DNA of 64,000 nt from Gulosibacter sediminis (GCF_023370115.1 NZ_CP097160.1:1054001-1118000), one strand, 5' to 3'; positions 15,373 to 24,610 are shown, numbered from the stretch's first letter. A program made the numbers and translations. Notes: generated by a model not told the origin, from the letters alone.

Positions 15373-15708
15373 ATGCGCATGAGCTCGCTCGGCGAGGTCA
15401 TTGTTCAGCTAGCGGGGATTGCGCCCACCGAAGCCACGGGGCTCGACTACGCATCGGTGAACGAGGGCGTGATGCATGCGTGCGGGCACGACGTGCACGT
15501 GGCCTGCGGCCTCGGAGCCGCGCGCCTGCTCGCCGCGTCGACGGGGCAGTGGAGCGGCACCTACATCGCCCTCTTCCAACCCGCCGAGGAGATCGGTGCC
15601 GGCGCGAGGTCGATGGTCGAGGCGGGCTTGACGGATGCGGTGCCGCAACCGACGCTGCGCACCGGTACCGAAGCAGCAGTGACGGCAGCATTCGCGTACC
15701 TCGGCTAG
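15373..15708 (+). pseudogene. M20-family amidohydrolase with N-terminal and internal deletions
   Basis: A 111-codon frame keeps the metal-site block of M20 amidohydrolases (hippurate-hydrolase type): PTEATGLDYAS, GVMHACGHDVHVACGLGAAR and the catalytic QPAEE. The preceding ADMDALP-type strand is missing. After AGLTDAVPQP it jumps directly to a C-terminal-end-like TLRTGTEAAVTAAFAYLG, leaving out roughly 250 residues including the dimerisation domain. The join is in frame. It cannot be an active peptidase. It lies just upstream of a TetR gene that may once have controlled it. Confidence 0.65.
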
Positions 15709-15751
15709 GTACGACGTATGCATGCACCCTCATGAGTACAGTTGATGCACT

Positions 15752-16399
15752 ATGGCAAGACGCGGCCCCCGTGGCGATATCGATCAGCAGGTGATCCTCG
15801 ACGCAGCGATGCGCGTGCTCAAGCGCGAAGGCAGCATCAGCGCGGTGTCGTTGCGCATGGTCGCGCGTGAACTCGGGGTGGCGCCGAACGCGATCTACAC
15901 CTATTTCCAGTCGATGGGGGCGGTGTGGCATGAGGCGAAAGAGCGCCAACTCGGCCTCGTGCTGCCCGATGTGACGCCGCGCACCGACTGCGGGCGCTGT
16001 GGTCTGCGCGACCTGCTTGAAGGCATCGCAAAGACGCACTCGGGGGAGTTGCTCGACCTATTCCAACATCAGTCGCGGCTCGGCCAGGAGTCGTTCGAGT
16101 TCGCCGAAATGCTTCTGTCGTACGCACAGACCGCGGGCGTGCCGCCGCGGTACACGCGCAACATCATCCTCATCTGGCTCTCCGGCCGGGCCTCGCTCGG
16201 TCGACAGCGCCATCTCGAGAACGAGCGGCGCGAGCAAATGCGCCTCGAACTCGGCGGAGGGTATCCGCTCGAGGCCGAGGCGAACGCAATTCCCGCCGAC
16301 GAGGACTTCGAGACCGAACTGAGGATTCTGCTCAACGGGCTCGAACTCTATTGCAGCTGCGGAAACGACCCGGCCGGGATGCGGCCGGCGGCGAACTAG
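15752..16399 (+). CDS. TetR-family transcriptional regulator
   Basis: A 215-aa regulator. The HTH reads QQVILDAAMRVLKREGSISA, then VSLRMVARELGVAPNAIYTY and FQSMGAVWHEA. The C-terminal half includes two Cys-rich spots: TDCGRCGLRDLLEG near residue 76, and a Cys pair near the end (LYCSCGNDPAG). TetR C-terminal domains bind small ligands; here the Cys pairs could bind metal or sense redox state (inference). A TACAGT lies 9 nt before the start. Its last bases overlap the end of the convergent GyrI-like gene by 4 nt. Confidence 0.82.
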   Translation: MARRGPRGDIDQQVILDAAMRVLKREGSISAVSLRMVARELGVAPNAIYTYFQSMGAVWHEAKERQLGLVLPDVTPRTDCGRCGLRDLLEGIAKTHSGELLDLFQHQSRLGQESFEFAEMLLSYAQTAGVPPRYTRNIILIWLSGRASLGRQRHLENERREQMRLELGGGYPLEAEANAIPADEDFETELRILLNGLELYCSCGNDPAGMRPAAN

Positions 16400-16881
16400 G
16401 AGACGGGCACCGCGAGCCCCGTGATGAGCTCGTCCGGATCCATCTCGGGGGTGGGCTCGGTGTCGTACGCCTCCCAGAACGGCAGGCCGGCCGTCAGCCC
16501 CTGCTGCTCGACCCACTGCATGAACGCGCCCCATGAGTCGCCGAGCTTGTCGTAGCCGCCATGGTGCTTCGCGATGGCGATGCGGCCGGCAGGGAGCTCG
16601 GACGGAACCACCTCGTAGTCGCCGAACGTCACCGCGTCATGCAGCGCAGCAGTGACTGGAAAGCCCACCTCGAACGACGCGGTCTCGGTGGGCACGTACT
16701 CGTGCCGAGAAAAGGCGGGGCCCACCGGCACGAACACGCCGGCCGAGATCGCTTGCCCGAGGGCGGTGAACGCCGGGTCCATGAACTGTGGCATTTCGGC
16801 CACGGGGTAGTCGGTCACTCGCACCACCGCGGTGGGCGTGCCAGGAAAGTCGATGACGTCTTGCGAGTCGAGATGTGACAT
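16396..16881 (-). CDS. GyrI-like / effector-binding (SOUL-type) domain protein
   Basis: A 161-aa stand-alone AraC effector-binding (GyrI-like) domain. It has the paired alpha/beta halves of the fold: VVRVTDYPVAEMPQFMDPAF and ISAGVFVPVGPAFSRHEYVP, followed by VEVGF-like strand FEVGFPVTAAL and GRIAIAKHHGGYDKLGDSWG, the ligand-loop motif. It ends in AYDTEPTPEMDPDELITGL, with the Glu/Pro motif usual in the family. Stand-alone members are thought to bind or hydrolyse small molecules. Start at the ATG at 16881 with GGAA 6 nt upstream. Convergent with the TetR gene. Confidence 0.8.
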   Translation of the reverse strand: MSHLDSQDVIDFPGTPTAVVRVTDYPVAEMPQFMDPAFTALGQAISAGVFVPVGPAFSRHEYVPTETASFEVGFPVTAALHDAVTFGDYEVVPSELPAGRIAIAKHHGGYDKLGDSWGAFMQWVEQQGLTAGLPFWEAYDTEPTPEMDPDELITGLAVPVS

Positions 16882-16973
16882 GAGCTTCCTTCGCCTCGGC
16901 GTCGGGCCGGGCGCCCGAACGCTTGGTGCCCGCGAGAGTACGCAGCGACCTTGGGAAAAACTCGACCGGCTCG

Positions 16974-18878
16974 CTAGAACTCGACCTCGGCACCGACGAT
17001 GATCGTGCGTTCGGGCGGAAGGTGCAGCACGTGCGTGCGGTTGGCCGAGCCCCGCTCGAGCAGCCGGAAGAGCTGCTTGCGCCACTTGGCCATGACCCGA
17101 GACCGCCCGGGTTCAATGCGAAACACCGACAGCACGTACATCGCCTCATCGGGTTCGAAGTGGAGTTCGGGCGAGTGGTCGATGGCCTGGCGGAGGGCCC
17201 GGGGCACGTCCTGGTAGTCGTTGAATCCGATGCGATAGAGCACCTGCACGATGCCGTCGTCGGGGTCACCGAGCGGCGTGGTGACGATGCGGTCGGGCCG
17301 GGCGACGTAGGGCACCCCGACGTGCACTATCGTGATGATCACGACGTGCTCGTGCACCACACGATTGAACTTGACGTTCCCGCGCAGGGCGAGCGGGACG
17401 GTCTCGGGATTCCCGTGCGGATAGACCGCGACCCCGGGAACCCGCTCGACCGCATCCCGCCGCAGCCCGCTCACAAACTCCGGCAGCGGGCCCTCGAGCT
17501 TCGCCCGATTGCCGAACAGCACCTCGGCGCCCCGGCGCCAAGTGAGCATGACCGTGATGAACACTGCGGCGATCGCGAGGGGCACCCAGCCGCCCGAGGC
17601 GATCTTGATCCCGTTCGCGGCGAACAAGAGCAGCTCAAGACCGCCGATGATCGCGCCGAGGGCCACCACGCGCCACGTCGGCCACTGCCACACCGCGTGC
17701 GCCAGCAGCAGGAACAGCGAGAGCTCGAGCAGCATCGTGCCGGTTACCGAAAGGCCGTACGCGGCCGCGAGCTCGGTCGAACTCTGGAACGAAACCACCA
17801 AGAGCACGACGCCGACGAACAGCACCCAATTCACGAGCGGCAGGTAGATCTGCCCCATGTTGTTCCGCGAGGTGTGCTTGACGCGCAGGCGCGGCAGCAG
17901 CGATCGCCGCACCGCCTGGCGCGCAACCGAGAACGCCCCCGAAATGACGGCCTGCGAAGCGATCACCGTCGCGAGGGTCGCGAGCACGACGAGCGGGATG
18001 CGCCCCCACGCCGGTGCGAGGTGGAAGAACGGGTTCGACGCGGTCGAGGGATCGGCGAGGAGCATCGCACCTTGGCCGAAGTAGTTGAGCAGCAGCGACG
18101 GCATGACGAGCGCGAACCAGGCGAGCACGATCGGCGTTCGCCCGAAGTGGCCGAGGTCGGCATAGAGCGCCTCGACGCCGGTGACGGCGAGCACCACGGC
18201 GCCGAGCGCGAAGAAGCCGATGAGCGGGTTCGCGAACACAAATTCGATCGCGTAGGTGGGGGAGACCGCGCGCAGGATGCTGAGGTCCTCGCGAATGTGC
18301 GCCGCGCCGAGCAGTGCGAGCACGACGAACCAGACGATCATGACCGGCCCAAACGCCCGCCCGATCACCGCGGTGCCCCAGCGCTGCACAGCGAACAGCA
18401 CGGTGAGAATCACGAGCCCGAGCGGCACGACCCAGGTGCCGAGCTGCGGGTTCACCGTCTCGAGCCCTTCCACGGCGCTGAGCACCGAGATGGCCGGCGT
18501 GATGAACGAGTCGCCAAAGAAGAGCGAGGCACCCACGACCGAGAGAATCAGTGCGGCCTTCGCGCGCGACGTGCCGGTGCCGAGCTTGCGGTGAATGAGT
18601 GCCGCGAGCGAGAGGATGCCACCCTCACCGTCGTTGTCGGCTCGCAGAATGAACCCCGCGTAGGCGACCGACACGATGATGATGAGGCACCACGTGATGA
18701 GCGAGATGATGCCGAGGATGTCGCGCTCGGTCGGCTGCACCGCGCCGTTGTGCAGCGCGAAGATCGTCTGCAACGAGTAGAGGGGACTCGTGCCGATGTC
18801 GCCGAACACGACGCCGAGAGCGGCGAGTGCGAGCGCAGACAATTTGGTGGGGCGAAGGGCGCCGCCAGCGGTTTTCAC
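16974..18878 (-). CDS. kup: KUP-family potassium uptake protein
   Basis: A 634-aa low-affinity, proton-coupled potassium importer. The family signature GDIGTSPLYS is at residues 26-35 in helix 1, followed by about 12 hydrophobic helices (to about residue 450) and a long cytoplasmic C-terminal domain ending with RTIIVGAEVEF. YADLGHFGRTPI and GEGGILSLAAL are further KUP landmarks. Length is normal. It is divergent from the hydrolase at 18963. A 667-codon open frame on the opposite strand is a codon-bias artefact. Confidence 0.95.
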   Translation of the reverse strand: MKTAGGALRPTKLSALALAALGVVFGDIGTSPLYSLQTIFALHNGAVQPTERDILGIISLITWCLIIIVSVAYAGFILRADNDGEGGILSLAALIHRKLGTGTSRAKAALILSVVGASLFFGDSFITPAISVLSAVEGLETVNPQLGTWVVPLGLVILTVLFAVQRWGTAVIGRAFGPVMIVWFVVLALLGAAHIREDLSILRAVSPTYAIEFVFANPLIGFFALGAVVLAVTGVEALYADLGHFGRTPIVLAWFALVMPSLLLNYFGQGAMLLADPSTASNPFFHLAPAWGRIPLVVLATLATVIASQAVISGAFSVARQAVRRSLLPRLRVKHTSRNNMGQIYLPLVNWVLFVGVVLLVVSFQSSTELAAAYGLSVTGTMLLELSLFLLLAHAVWQWPTWRVVALGAIIGGLELLLFAANGIKIASGGWVPLAIAAVFITVMLTWRRGAEVLFGNRAKLEGPLPEFVSGLRRDAVERVPGVAVYPHGNPETVPLALRGNVKFNRVVHEHVVIITIVHVGVPYVARPDRIVTTPLGDPDDGIVQVLYRIGFNDYQDVPRALRQAIDHSPELHFEPDEAMYVLSVFRIEPGRSRVMAKWRKQLFRLLERGSANRTHVLHLPPERTIIVGAEVEF

Positions 18879-18962
18879 GAGCGACGATATTCCTCCTTTA
18901 TTGGTGCCCGCGCAAGTACCCGGTGAAGATTGGCCAGCGCGTCGGCACTAGGCTCGGGGATC

Positions 18963-19790
18963 ATGGGTGACATCGCGTATCAACTGGTCGGTTCGGGCAC
19001 GCGAAAGATCGTGTTCTTCCACGGCCTCATGGGGCGCGGCCGCAACTTCGGCGCGATCGCGCGCAGCCTCGGCGACGAGTTCACGAGCATGCTCGTCGAC
19101 ATGCCGAACCACGGCGAATCCGCCTGGACCGAGACCTTCAGCTACGTCGACATGGCCGACGCGCTCGCGGAGGTCGTGCGGGGCGAATTTGCGAACGCGG
19201 ATGGGCGACTCGAGCCGGTCGCGCTCGTCGGCCACTCGATGGGAGGCAAGGCCGCGATGGTGCTCGCGCTGCGGCATCCCGAGCTGATCGAGCGGCTCGC
19301 GGTCGTCGATATCGCCCCCGGCGCATCCGGCAGCTCACCCGGCGGCTTCGAGCACCTGCTTACGAGCATGGCGGCCGTCGATTTGTCGAGGGTGACGCGG
19401 CGCAGTGATGCCGAAGCGCAGCTGCTCGAGCGGATTCCCGACACGACGATCCGTCAGTTCCTGCTCCAGAACCTGCGCCCGGCGGGCGGTGGCAGCTATG
19501 CCTGGCAGCCGAACCTCGCGATGCTCACAGATGCTCTCGACGAGATCCTCGGCTGGCCGCAATTCGCGGCGCCGCCCTACACCGGCCCGGTCGTGTGGAT
19601 TGCGGGGGAGAACTCGAATTACATTCGCGCCGAAGACGACGCGCCGATGCGGGCGCTCTTCCCGCGCGTGCGCAAGGCGACGATTCGCGACTCGGGGCAC
19701 TGGGTGCACTCGGAGCAGCCGGAGCGATTCCTCGCGACCCTGCGGTACTTCCTCGACCAGCCGGGCCCGGAGCAGCCGAGCGCGGGTTAG
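18963..19790 (+). CDS. Alpha/beta hydrolase, YbfF/esterase-like
   Basis: A 275-aa esterase-type hydrolase. The oxyanion strand reads IVFFHGLMGRGRNF, the DMPNHGES loop is typical of the YbfF/BphD-like group, and the nucleophile is Ser92 in LVGHSMGGKAAM. The cap domain covers about 120-195, the acid strand is VVWIAGENSNYI, and the catalytic His sits in RDSGHWVHSEQPERF near residue 254. All triad positions are present. Substrate unknown (acyl esters or thioesters in relatives). TAGGCT lies 8 nt before the ATG (leaderless pattern). The 3' end overlaps the convergent DUF808 gene by 4 nt. Confidence 0.85.
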   Translation: MGDIAYQLVGSGTRKIVFFHGLMGRGRNFGAIARSLGDEFTSMLVDMPNHGESAWTETFSYVDMADALAEVVRGEFANADGRLEPVALVGHSMGGKAAMVLALRHPELIERLAVVDIAPGASGSSPGGFEHLLTSMAAVDLSRVTRRSDAEAQLLERIPDTTIRQFLLQNLRPAGGGSYAWQPNLAMLTDALDEILGWPQFAAPPYTGPVVWIAGENSNYIRAEDDAPMRALFPRVRKATIRDSGHWVHSEQPERFLATLRYFLDQPGPEQPSAG

Positions 19791-20737
19791 TGGCCCTCGG
19801 CCGCCTCATGCTTTGCTGACTTGCCGAACGGCAGCAGGTGCAGGATGCCGACGATCGCGCTGCCGAGCACGACGCCGAGCACGAACGAGCAGGCCGTGTT
19901 AATGAGCCAACCGAGCACCGCGCCGACGCCGGGCACGGCCGCGCCGAAGCCCTCGAGGTGGTGCACGAAGTCGTAGGGGGCGGTCAGGCCGAGCTCGGCG
20001 AGATTGACGAGCCACAGGTGGCCGCCGACCCAGAGCATCGCGATGGTGCCGACCCAGGCGATGACGTCGAAGACGTGCGGCATCACGTTCATCAGCCCGT
20101 GCCCGAACTTTGCGCGCGGTGCGCGGCTCGACTTGCTCATCGCGAGCCCCACGTCGTCGAGCTTCACGAGAATCCCCACGGCGCCGTACACGACGGCGGT
20201 CATCATGATCGCAACGACCACCATGATCGCGAGGCGCGCGAAGAACGCTTGGTCGAGCACCTCGTTCATCGAGATCACCATGATCTCGGCGCTGAGGATG
20301 ATGTCGGTGCGCGTCGCGGCCGACACGATTGCCTTCTCGTCGCGGTTGGCCGCCGCGCTCTCGCCATCGGCTCCGTGGCCGCCCCAGAACTTCTCGATGA
20401 GCTTCTCGGCGCCCTCGAAACAGAGGTAGGCACCGCCAAGCATGAGCAGCGGCGGCAACAGCATCGGCAGAAACTCGGCGAGCAGCAGCGCGACGGGCAG
20501 GATGATCAAGAGCTTGTTGAGCAGCGAGTTGCGTGCGATCTTCCAGATGATCGGCAGCTCGCGGGCCGGGCTCAACCCAGCAACGTACTGCGGTGTCACC
20601 GCCGCGTCGTCGATCACGACGCCGGCCGCCTTTCCGGACGCCTTGGCGGCCATGCCCGCGACGTCGTCGACGCTTGCGGCGGCTGCGCGGGCGAGTGCCG
20701 CGATGTCATCAAGGAGGGCAACGAGACCGGTAGCCAT
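19787..20737 (-). CDS. DUF808 (YedI-type) membrane protein
   Basis: A 316-aa inner-membrane protein of the DUF808/YedI family. The soluble N-terminus ([38 protein letters not shown]) is the family's best-conserved stretch, followed by [16 protein letters not shown] and about six to seven membrane helices. The middle loop ([20 protein letters not shown]) precedes [20 protein letters not shown], another conserved block. Function unknown in the family. The gene stands alone between two convergent or divergent neighbours. Confidence 0.88.
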   Translation of the reverse strand: MATGLVALLDDIAALARAAAASVDDVAGMAAKASGKAAGVVIDDAAVTPQYVAGLSPARELPIIWKIARNSLLNKLLIILPVALLLAEFLPMLLPPLLMLGGAYLCFEGAEKLIEKFWGGHGADGESAAANRDEKAIVSAATRTDIILSAEIMVISMNEVLDQAFFARLAIMVVVAIMMTAVVYGAVGILVKLDDVGLAMSKSSRAPRAKFGHGLMNVMPHVFDVIAWVGTIAMLWVGGHLWLVNLAELGLTAPYDFVHHLEGFGAAVPGVGAVLGWLINTACSFVLGVVLGSAIVGILHLLPFGKSAKHEAAEGH

Positions 20738-20776
20738 CTGGATCCTTCGGTAGAGGGGTGCGCTTACACTAGCGCG

Positions 20777-21940
20777 CTAGCTCGACGTGCCGAGTGCCGC
20801 CAGCCTCCCAGCCGCCTTCTCGAGCACCTCGATGCGCTTGCTGAAGGCGAACCGCACGAGCGTCTCGACGCCGGTCGTGTCGCGGTAGAACACCGACAGT
20901 GGCACCGCGGTCACGCCGACGCGCTCGGGCAGTTCGCGGCAGAAGTCGATGGCCGAGGTCACGCCGAGGGGCGCGACGTCGGCGACGATGAAGTAGCCGC
21001 CCTCGGGTACGTGCACGTGCATCCCGGTGCCCTCGAGCGCCTCGACGAGCACGTCGCGCTGACGCTGCAGGCCATCGCGAATCTCGGCGATACGCGCATC
21101 CGGCAGCCGCAGGCCCGCCCCGATGCCGCGCTGCATCGGTGCCGGGCCGACGAACGTGAGGAACTGCTTCACGGTCGTGACTGCCGTAACCAGCTCGGGC
21201 GAGGCACACACCCAACCAACCTTCCACCCCGTGGTGGCGAAGGTCTTGCCGCCCGACGAGATGAGGATGCTGCGCTCGCGCATGCCGGGCAGCGTCGCGA
21301 TCGGCGCGTGCTCGCGACCATCGAACGTGAGGTGCTCGTACACCTCGTCGGTGATGACGACGAGGTCATGGCGCACGGCGACGTCGGCGATCTGCCGGAG
21401 TTCTTCCGGGGCGAAGACGTGCCCCGTCGGGTTGTGCGGGGTGTTGAGCAGGATGACCTTTGTGCGCTCGGTCACGGCCGCCTCGAGGGCGGCCGGATCG
21501 AAGGTGAATGCGGGCGCCTCGAGGCGCACCGGCACGAGCGTCGCACCGGCCAGCGTGATCGCGGCGTCGTAGACGTCATAGAACGGCTCGAACGCGATGA
21601 CCTCATCGCCAGGTTCGCAGAGCGCGAGCAGGCTGGCGCTCAGTGCCTCGGTCGCGCCGACCGTCACGAGAATCTCGGTGGCGGGGTCGTAGCGCAGGCC
21701 GTAGTAGTGCTCTTGGTGTGCCGCGATCGCGTCGAGCAGCTCGGGCACCCCGCGCCCCGGCGGGTACTGATTGTCGCCCGACTCGATGCCCGCGACCGCG
21801 GCAGCGAGCACCTCGCTCGGCCCGTCGGTGTCGGGGAAGCCCTGGCCCAGGTTGATCGCGTCGTGCTCGCGGGCGAGCGCCGACATTTCGGCAAAGATCG
21901 TCGTGCCGAATCGGCGCATGCGGGAGATGAGAGCGGGCAT
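20777..21940 (-). CDS. PLP-dependent class I/II aminotransferase (DapC/kynurenine-aminotransferase-like)
   Basis: A 387-aa fold-type I aminotransferase. It begins with the substrate-arm segment [20 protein letters not shown] and [11 protein letters not shown], has the cofactor Asn/Pro motif [11 protein letters not shown], the Asp/Tyr motif ITDEVYEHL, and the Schiff-base Lys in [16 protein letters not shown]. The C-terminal Arg that binds the substrate carboxylate is in TLVRFAFSK. The closest known groups are N-succinyl-diaminopimelate aminotransferase (Mycobacterium Rv0858c type), kynurenine and methionine aminotransferases; a second DapC-like gene at 40651 leaves its exact substrate open. 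Divergent from tpx, 66 bp apart. Confidence 0.88.
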   Translation of the reverse strand: MPALISRMRRFGTTIFAEMSALAREHDAINLGQGFPDTDGPSEVLAAAVAGIESGDNQYPPGRGVPELLDAIAAHQEHYYGLRYDPATEILVTVGATEALSASLLALCEPGDEVIAFEPFYDVYDAAITLAGATLVPVRLEAPAFTFDPAALEAAVTERTKVILLNTPHNPTGHVFAPEELRQIADVAVRHDLVVITDEVYEHLTFDGREHAPIATLPGMRERSILISSGGKTFATTGWKVGWVCASPELVTAVTTVKQFLTFVGPAPMQRGIGAGLRLPDARIAEIRDGLQRQRDVLVEALEGTGMHVHVPEGGYFIVADVAPLGVTSAIDFCRELPERVGVTAVPLSVFYRDTTGVETLVRFAFSKRIEVLEKAAGRLAALGTSS

Positions 21941-22006
21941 CGAGAAAGTGTATCGACCCCAACCCGCACTCAGCCGCAGGCCAAACGCGGGTGCGAGACT
22001 GACGAC

Positions 22007-22504
22007 ATGGCTACTACTGCATTCGAGGGTTCCCCCGTCACCACGTCCGGCGAGCTGCCCGAGGTCGGCGCGGCCGCGCCCGACTTTACGCTCACCGGCA
22101 CCGATCTCAGCGACGTCAAGCTGTCGGACTTCGCCGGCAAGCGCGTCGTGCTCAACATTTTCCCGTCGGTTGACACCGGCATCTGCGCCGCCTCGGTGCG
22201 CAAGTTCAACGAACTCGCCGCAGGCCTCGACAACACCGTCGTCGTGACTGCCTCGCGTGACCTGCCGTTCGCACTCGGCCGCTTCTGCGGCGCTGAGGGC
22301 ATTGAGAACGTGGTCGCGACGAGCGCGTTCCGCTCGAGTTTCGGCGAGGACTACGGCGTCGTGCAGCAGGATGGCCCGCTCGCCGGCCTGCTCGCCCGCT
22401 CGGTCGTCATCGTCGATGAAGAGGGCAAGATCGCCTACACGCGGCTCGTGCCCGAGATCAAGCAGGAGCCGAACTACGACGAGGCGATCGCCGCGCTCCA
22501 GTAG
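22007..22504 (+). CDS. tpx: Thiol peroxidase (atypical 2-Cys peroxiredoxin)
   Basis: A 165-aa peroxiredoxin that reduces hydrogen and alkyl peroxides using thioredoxin. The peroxidatic Cys is C60 in [16 protein letters not shown], preceded by the T/S at position 57, and the resolving Cys is C94 in [14 protein letters not shown], exactly the spacing of Tpx. The Arg at the active site is in [11 protein letters not shown]. The start is the ATG at 22007 ([10 protein letters not shown]). The frame is open for another 2.1 kb upstream, but that part is antisense to two solid genes. Confidence 0.95.
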   Translation: MATTAFEGSPVTTSGELPEVGAAAPDFTLTGTDLSDVKLSDFAGKRVVLNIFPSVDTGICAASVRKFNELAAGLDNTVVVTASRDLPFALGRFCGAEGIENVVATSAFRSSFGEDYGVVQQDGPLAGLLARSVVIVDEEGKIAYTRLVPEIKQEPNYDEAIAALQ

Positions 22505-22532
22505 CGCGTCTCTCTCCTACGACCCGGCGAGG

Positions 22533-23441
22533 CTACAGGCCCACGAACGCGCGCATCGCATCGAGCTCGCGGCTGGCCTGAGCCTCGCCGAGTGCGTACT
22601 GCTGGCGCAGCTTGCGCACGTTCGTCTCGCTATTCGAGACGCCGAGGTTGTCGGGTGTGAAGAGATAAGCGCGGCCCTCGGCTTCGAGATCGAAGAGTTC
22701 GGCTCGTGTGTGGTTGTAGCGACGCGGGCGTTGCAGAATGCCGTTCACCATGGCCGGGTATTTGCGGAACGTGCTGCGGTAGAAGCTCGTCACCTTTGCC
22801 GGGGGCTTCACGTAGTCGCGCGGGCGGGTCATGACCACCAGGAACTTTTCATAGCCGGCGGCCTTTGCCGCGTCGATGGCGAAGCCACCGGTGGGCCCGA
22901 GCGCGCCGTCGACGAAGACCTCGCCGTCGATTTCTACGGGCGGCATGAGCAGGGGCAGCGACGACGACGCCCGCACGCGCACGAGCAAGTCGTGCAGCTC
23001 GGTGATGTCGCTGCGTGACCAGTACTGGGTGCGGCCCGAGCGCATCTCGAACGCGCCGACGGCGAAATCAGCGGGGTTCGCAAGATACGTCGCGTAGTCG
23101 TAAGGGAGGGCCTTGCCCGGTGCCGCGGTCTGCTCGTAGATGTACTCCGACGAGAAGAGTCCCTTGCCCTGGAGCCATGTGCGCATGTTGCCGAAGTTCG
23201 GGTCGGCGGCGAAGTCGACGAACGACTGCCGGGTGCGCCACTCGTCGCGTGAGAGGTAGTTCGCGACGCAGCTCGAGCCCGCCGAGATGCCACCGACCCA
23301 GTCGAACCAGATGCCCTCGCGGATGAACATCGAGATCACCGCCGAGGTGTAGCTCGCGCGCATCCCTCCTCCCTCGATCACGAGCGCGGTGTCGTGCACA
23401 TTCGACTTGAGCGGAGAAGATTGGCGGCTGGCGTCGGACAT
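22533..23441 (-). CDS. Patatin-like phospholipase (RssA/YjjU type)
   Basis: A 302-aa patatin-fold serine hydrolase. The oxyanion loop is GGGMRASYTSAV (about 24-35), the nucleophile Ser53 is in GISAGSS, and the dyad Asp178 is in VDGALG. This Ser-Asp dyad cleaves acyl ester bonds of phospholipids or lysophospholipids. The region around PRDYVKPPAK and YHNRAELFDLEAEGRAYLFT-like segments fits the bacterial YjjU group. Start at the ATG at 23441; upstream in-frame codons overlap the divergent gene. No signal peptide, so probably cytoplasmic or membrane-associated. Confidence 0.88.
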   Translation of the reverse strand: MSDASRQSSPLKSNVHDTALVIEGGGMRASYTSAVISMFIREGIWFDWVGGISAGSSCVANYLSRDEWRTRQSFVDFAADPNFGNMRTWLQGKGLFSSEYIYEQTAAPGKALPYDYATYLANPADFAVGAFEMRSGRTQYWSRSDITELHDLLVRVRASSSLPLLMPPVEIDGEVFVDGALGPTGGFAIDAAKAAGYEKFLVVMTRPRDYVKPPAKVTSFYRSTFRKYPAMVNGILQRPRRYNHTRAELFDLEAEGRAYLFTPDNLGVSNSETNVRKLRQQYALGEAQASRELDAMRAFVGL

Positions 23442-23484
23442 GTGTAAATCTTGGCACGTTCGGGGCACACGAGAGGGGAACCGC

Positions 23485-23994
23485 ATGGGCGAAGCGCAAG
23501 ACCAGCTGCGCGCCGTGGCCATCGCCACCGCGACCCAGCTGCGTGAGCGCGGCATCGCCCCCGAGTCGCTGGGGGAGTTCGTCGCGCCGCGGCGTCGACT
23601 GCTCGGTACCCGGCCCGCACGCATCGAGCCGGTCGGCGAAGTCTGGCGCCTCGGCGTGCTGCTGCTGCGCGCGAGTGAGCCGGCCGAGTTCCTTGGCGCC
23701 GGGCCGAGCCTGCGCGCGCACGAGCCCCCGCCCATCCTCGGCTACACCTCGGAGTCGGCGCGCGAGCGCGACGAGCTGCGGCACGCGGCCATTCGCGGCG
23801 GCTTTGCCGAGGGCACCGTCGTGCACTACGACCCTACGCCGCTCGACACCCTGGATGCGTCGAGCCGACCGGCGAGCGTGCGGGACGGCGCCGTCGTGGT
23901 TCGCTGGGCGCCGGGATGCTCGCTGCAGCAGGCAACGCTGTTGGAAAGTTACGTGCGCGAACGTCTTGATCTGATTGCAACGGCGCGGATGTAG
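23485..23994 (+). CDS. Hypothetical protein, 169 aa
   Basis: No family recognised. The N-terminus is helical (EAQDQLRAVAIATATQLRER), then a short strand-rich part (RIEPVGEVWRLGVLLLRASE, PPPILGYTSESARERDELRH) and a C-terminal half with EGTVVHYDPTPL and a final helix (LQQATLLESYVRERLDLIA). It looks soluble and evenly coding, with a good ribosome site (GAGAGGGGA before the ATG at 23485). It lies directly upstream of another hypothetical gene on the same strand, 16 bp apart, and divergent from the patatin gene. Confidence 0.7.
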   Translation: MGEAQDQLRAVAIATATQLRERGIAPESLGEFVAPRRRLLGTRPARIEPVGEVWRLGVLLLRASEPAEFLGAGPSLRAHEPPPILGYTSESARERDELRHAAIRGGFAEGTVVHYDPTPLDTLDASSRPASVRDGAVVVRWAPGCSLQQATLLESYVRERLDLIATARM

Positions 23995-24010
23995 CGCCCG
24001 GCGCGAAAAA

Positions 24011-24574
24011 ATGCCACGATTGACCATCGTGTCCACTTCAAGCCCTACTTTTGCGCCGCATGTCGCTGAGCTCATGCGTAACGGAGAGCACCCGCTGGTC
24101 ATGCAGATGGCCCGGTGCGTCGACAGTGAATCTGAACTCACTGACTTCCGGTTTGATGACGCCGATGAGCGTGCGGGCGAGGACGTCGCGACCGACCGCT
24201 CTGCCGCCCTGCAGAACAACGACGACGAAGAGACTTGGGAACGCCGAGTCCTCGAGCTGCTCGATGGCGGGTCGTACTACGGCTGGCGCGGCAGCCAGGC
24301 CTCGCAGCTGCGCAAGGCCCTTGAGCCGCCGACGAGCCAGCTGCTCATCACCGACCAGCGCCTCATGGCCGTTGACGTGAACAACCTCGACGAGCCCGAA
24401 CTCGAGTGGCAGAGCGAGCGCGACAGCCTCAGCAAGGTGTTCAAGCGCTCGCGCTTCCTCGAGCCTGGCCGCATTGTCATCGTGTTCGGTGACGGTTCGG
24501 TGCTTGCGGTGCATGTCGGCATGCTCGGCGGCAAGGCCGCCTCGAAGTGTGTCGCGGCGCTCGGCGCCGAATAA
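24011..24574 (+). CDS. Hypothetical protein, PH-like C-terminal half, about 187 aa
   Basis: No family recognised with certainty. The N-terminal third is acidic and helical (VAELMRNGEHPLVMQMARCV, DDADERAGEDVATDRS). The C-terminal half reads like a bacterial PH-like beta barrel: GSYYGWRGSQASQL, PTSQLLITDQRLMAVDV (a strand motif common in such domains), ELEWQSERDSLSKVFKRSRF and RIVIVFGDGSVLAV. It may bind a membrane or protein partner. The start is either the ATG at 24011 or the GTG at 24029; no ribosome site decides it. Probably co-transcribed with the gene upstream; convergent with the MFS gene. Confidence 0.65.
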   Translation: MPRLTIVSTSSPTFAPHVAELMRNGEHPLVMQMARCVDSESELTDFRFDDADERAGEDVATDRSAALQNNDDEETWERRVLELLDGGSYYGWRGSQASQLRKALEPPTSQLLITDQRLMAVDVNNLDEPELEWQSERDSLSKVFKRSRFLEPGRIVIVFGDGSVLAVHVGMLGGKAASKCVAALGAE

Positions 24575-24610
24575 CCAAGCAACTCGCCAGCTCGGCTAGC
24601 GAGGTGGCGG

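Noticed and set aside
16923-18926. A 667-codon open frame antisense to kup
   Set aside because: The minus strand encodes full-length Kup with its signature. The plus-strand product is low-complexity (Glu, Arg, His rich) and has no start context.
19838-22504. An 888-codon open frame on the plus strand that ends with tpx
   Set aside because: Only the last 165 codons (tpx) are real. The upstream 2.1 kb is antisense to DUF808 and the aminotransferase, both with clear family motifs; the open frame is a by-product of the GC-rich third-position bias and reads as His/Asp/Arg-rich nonsense.
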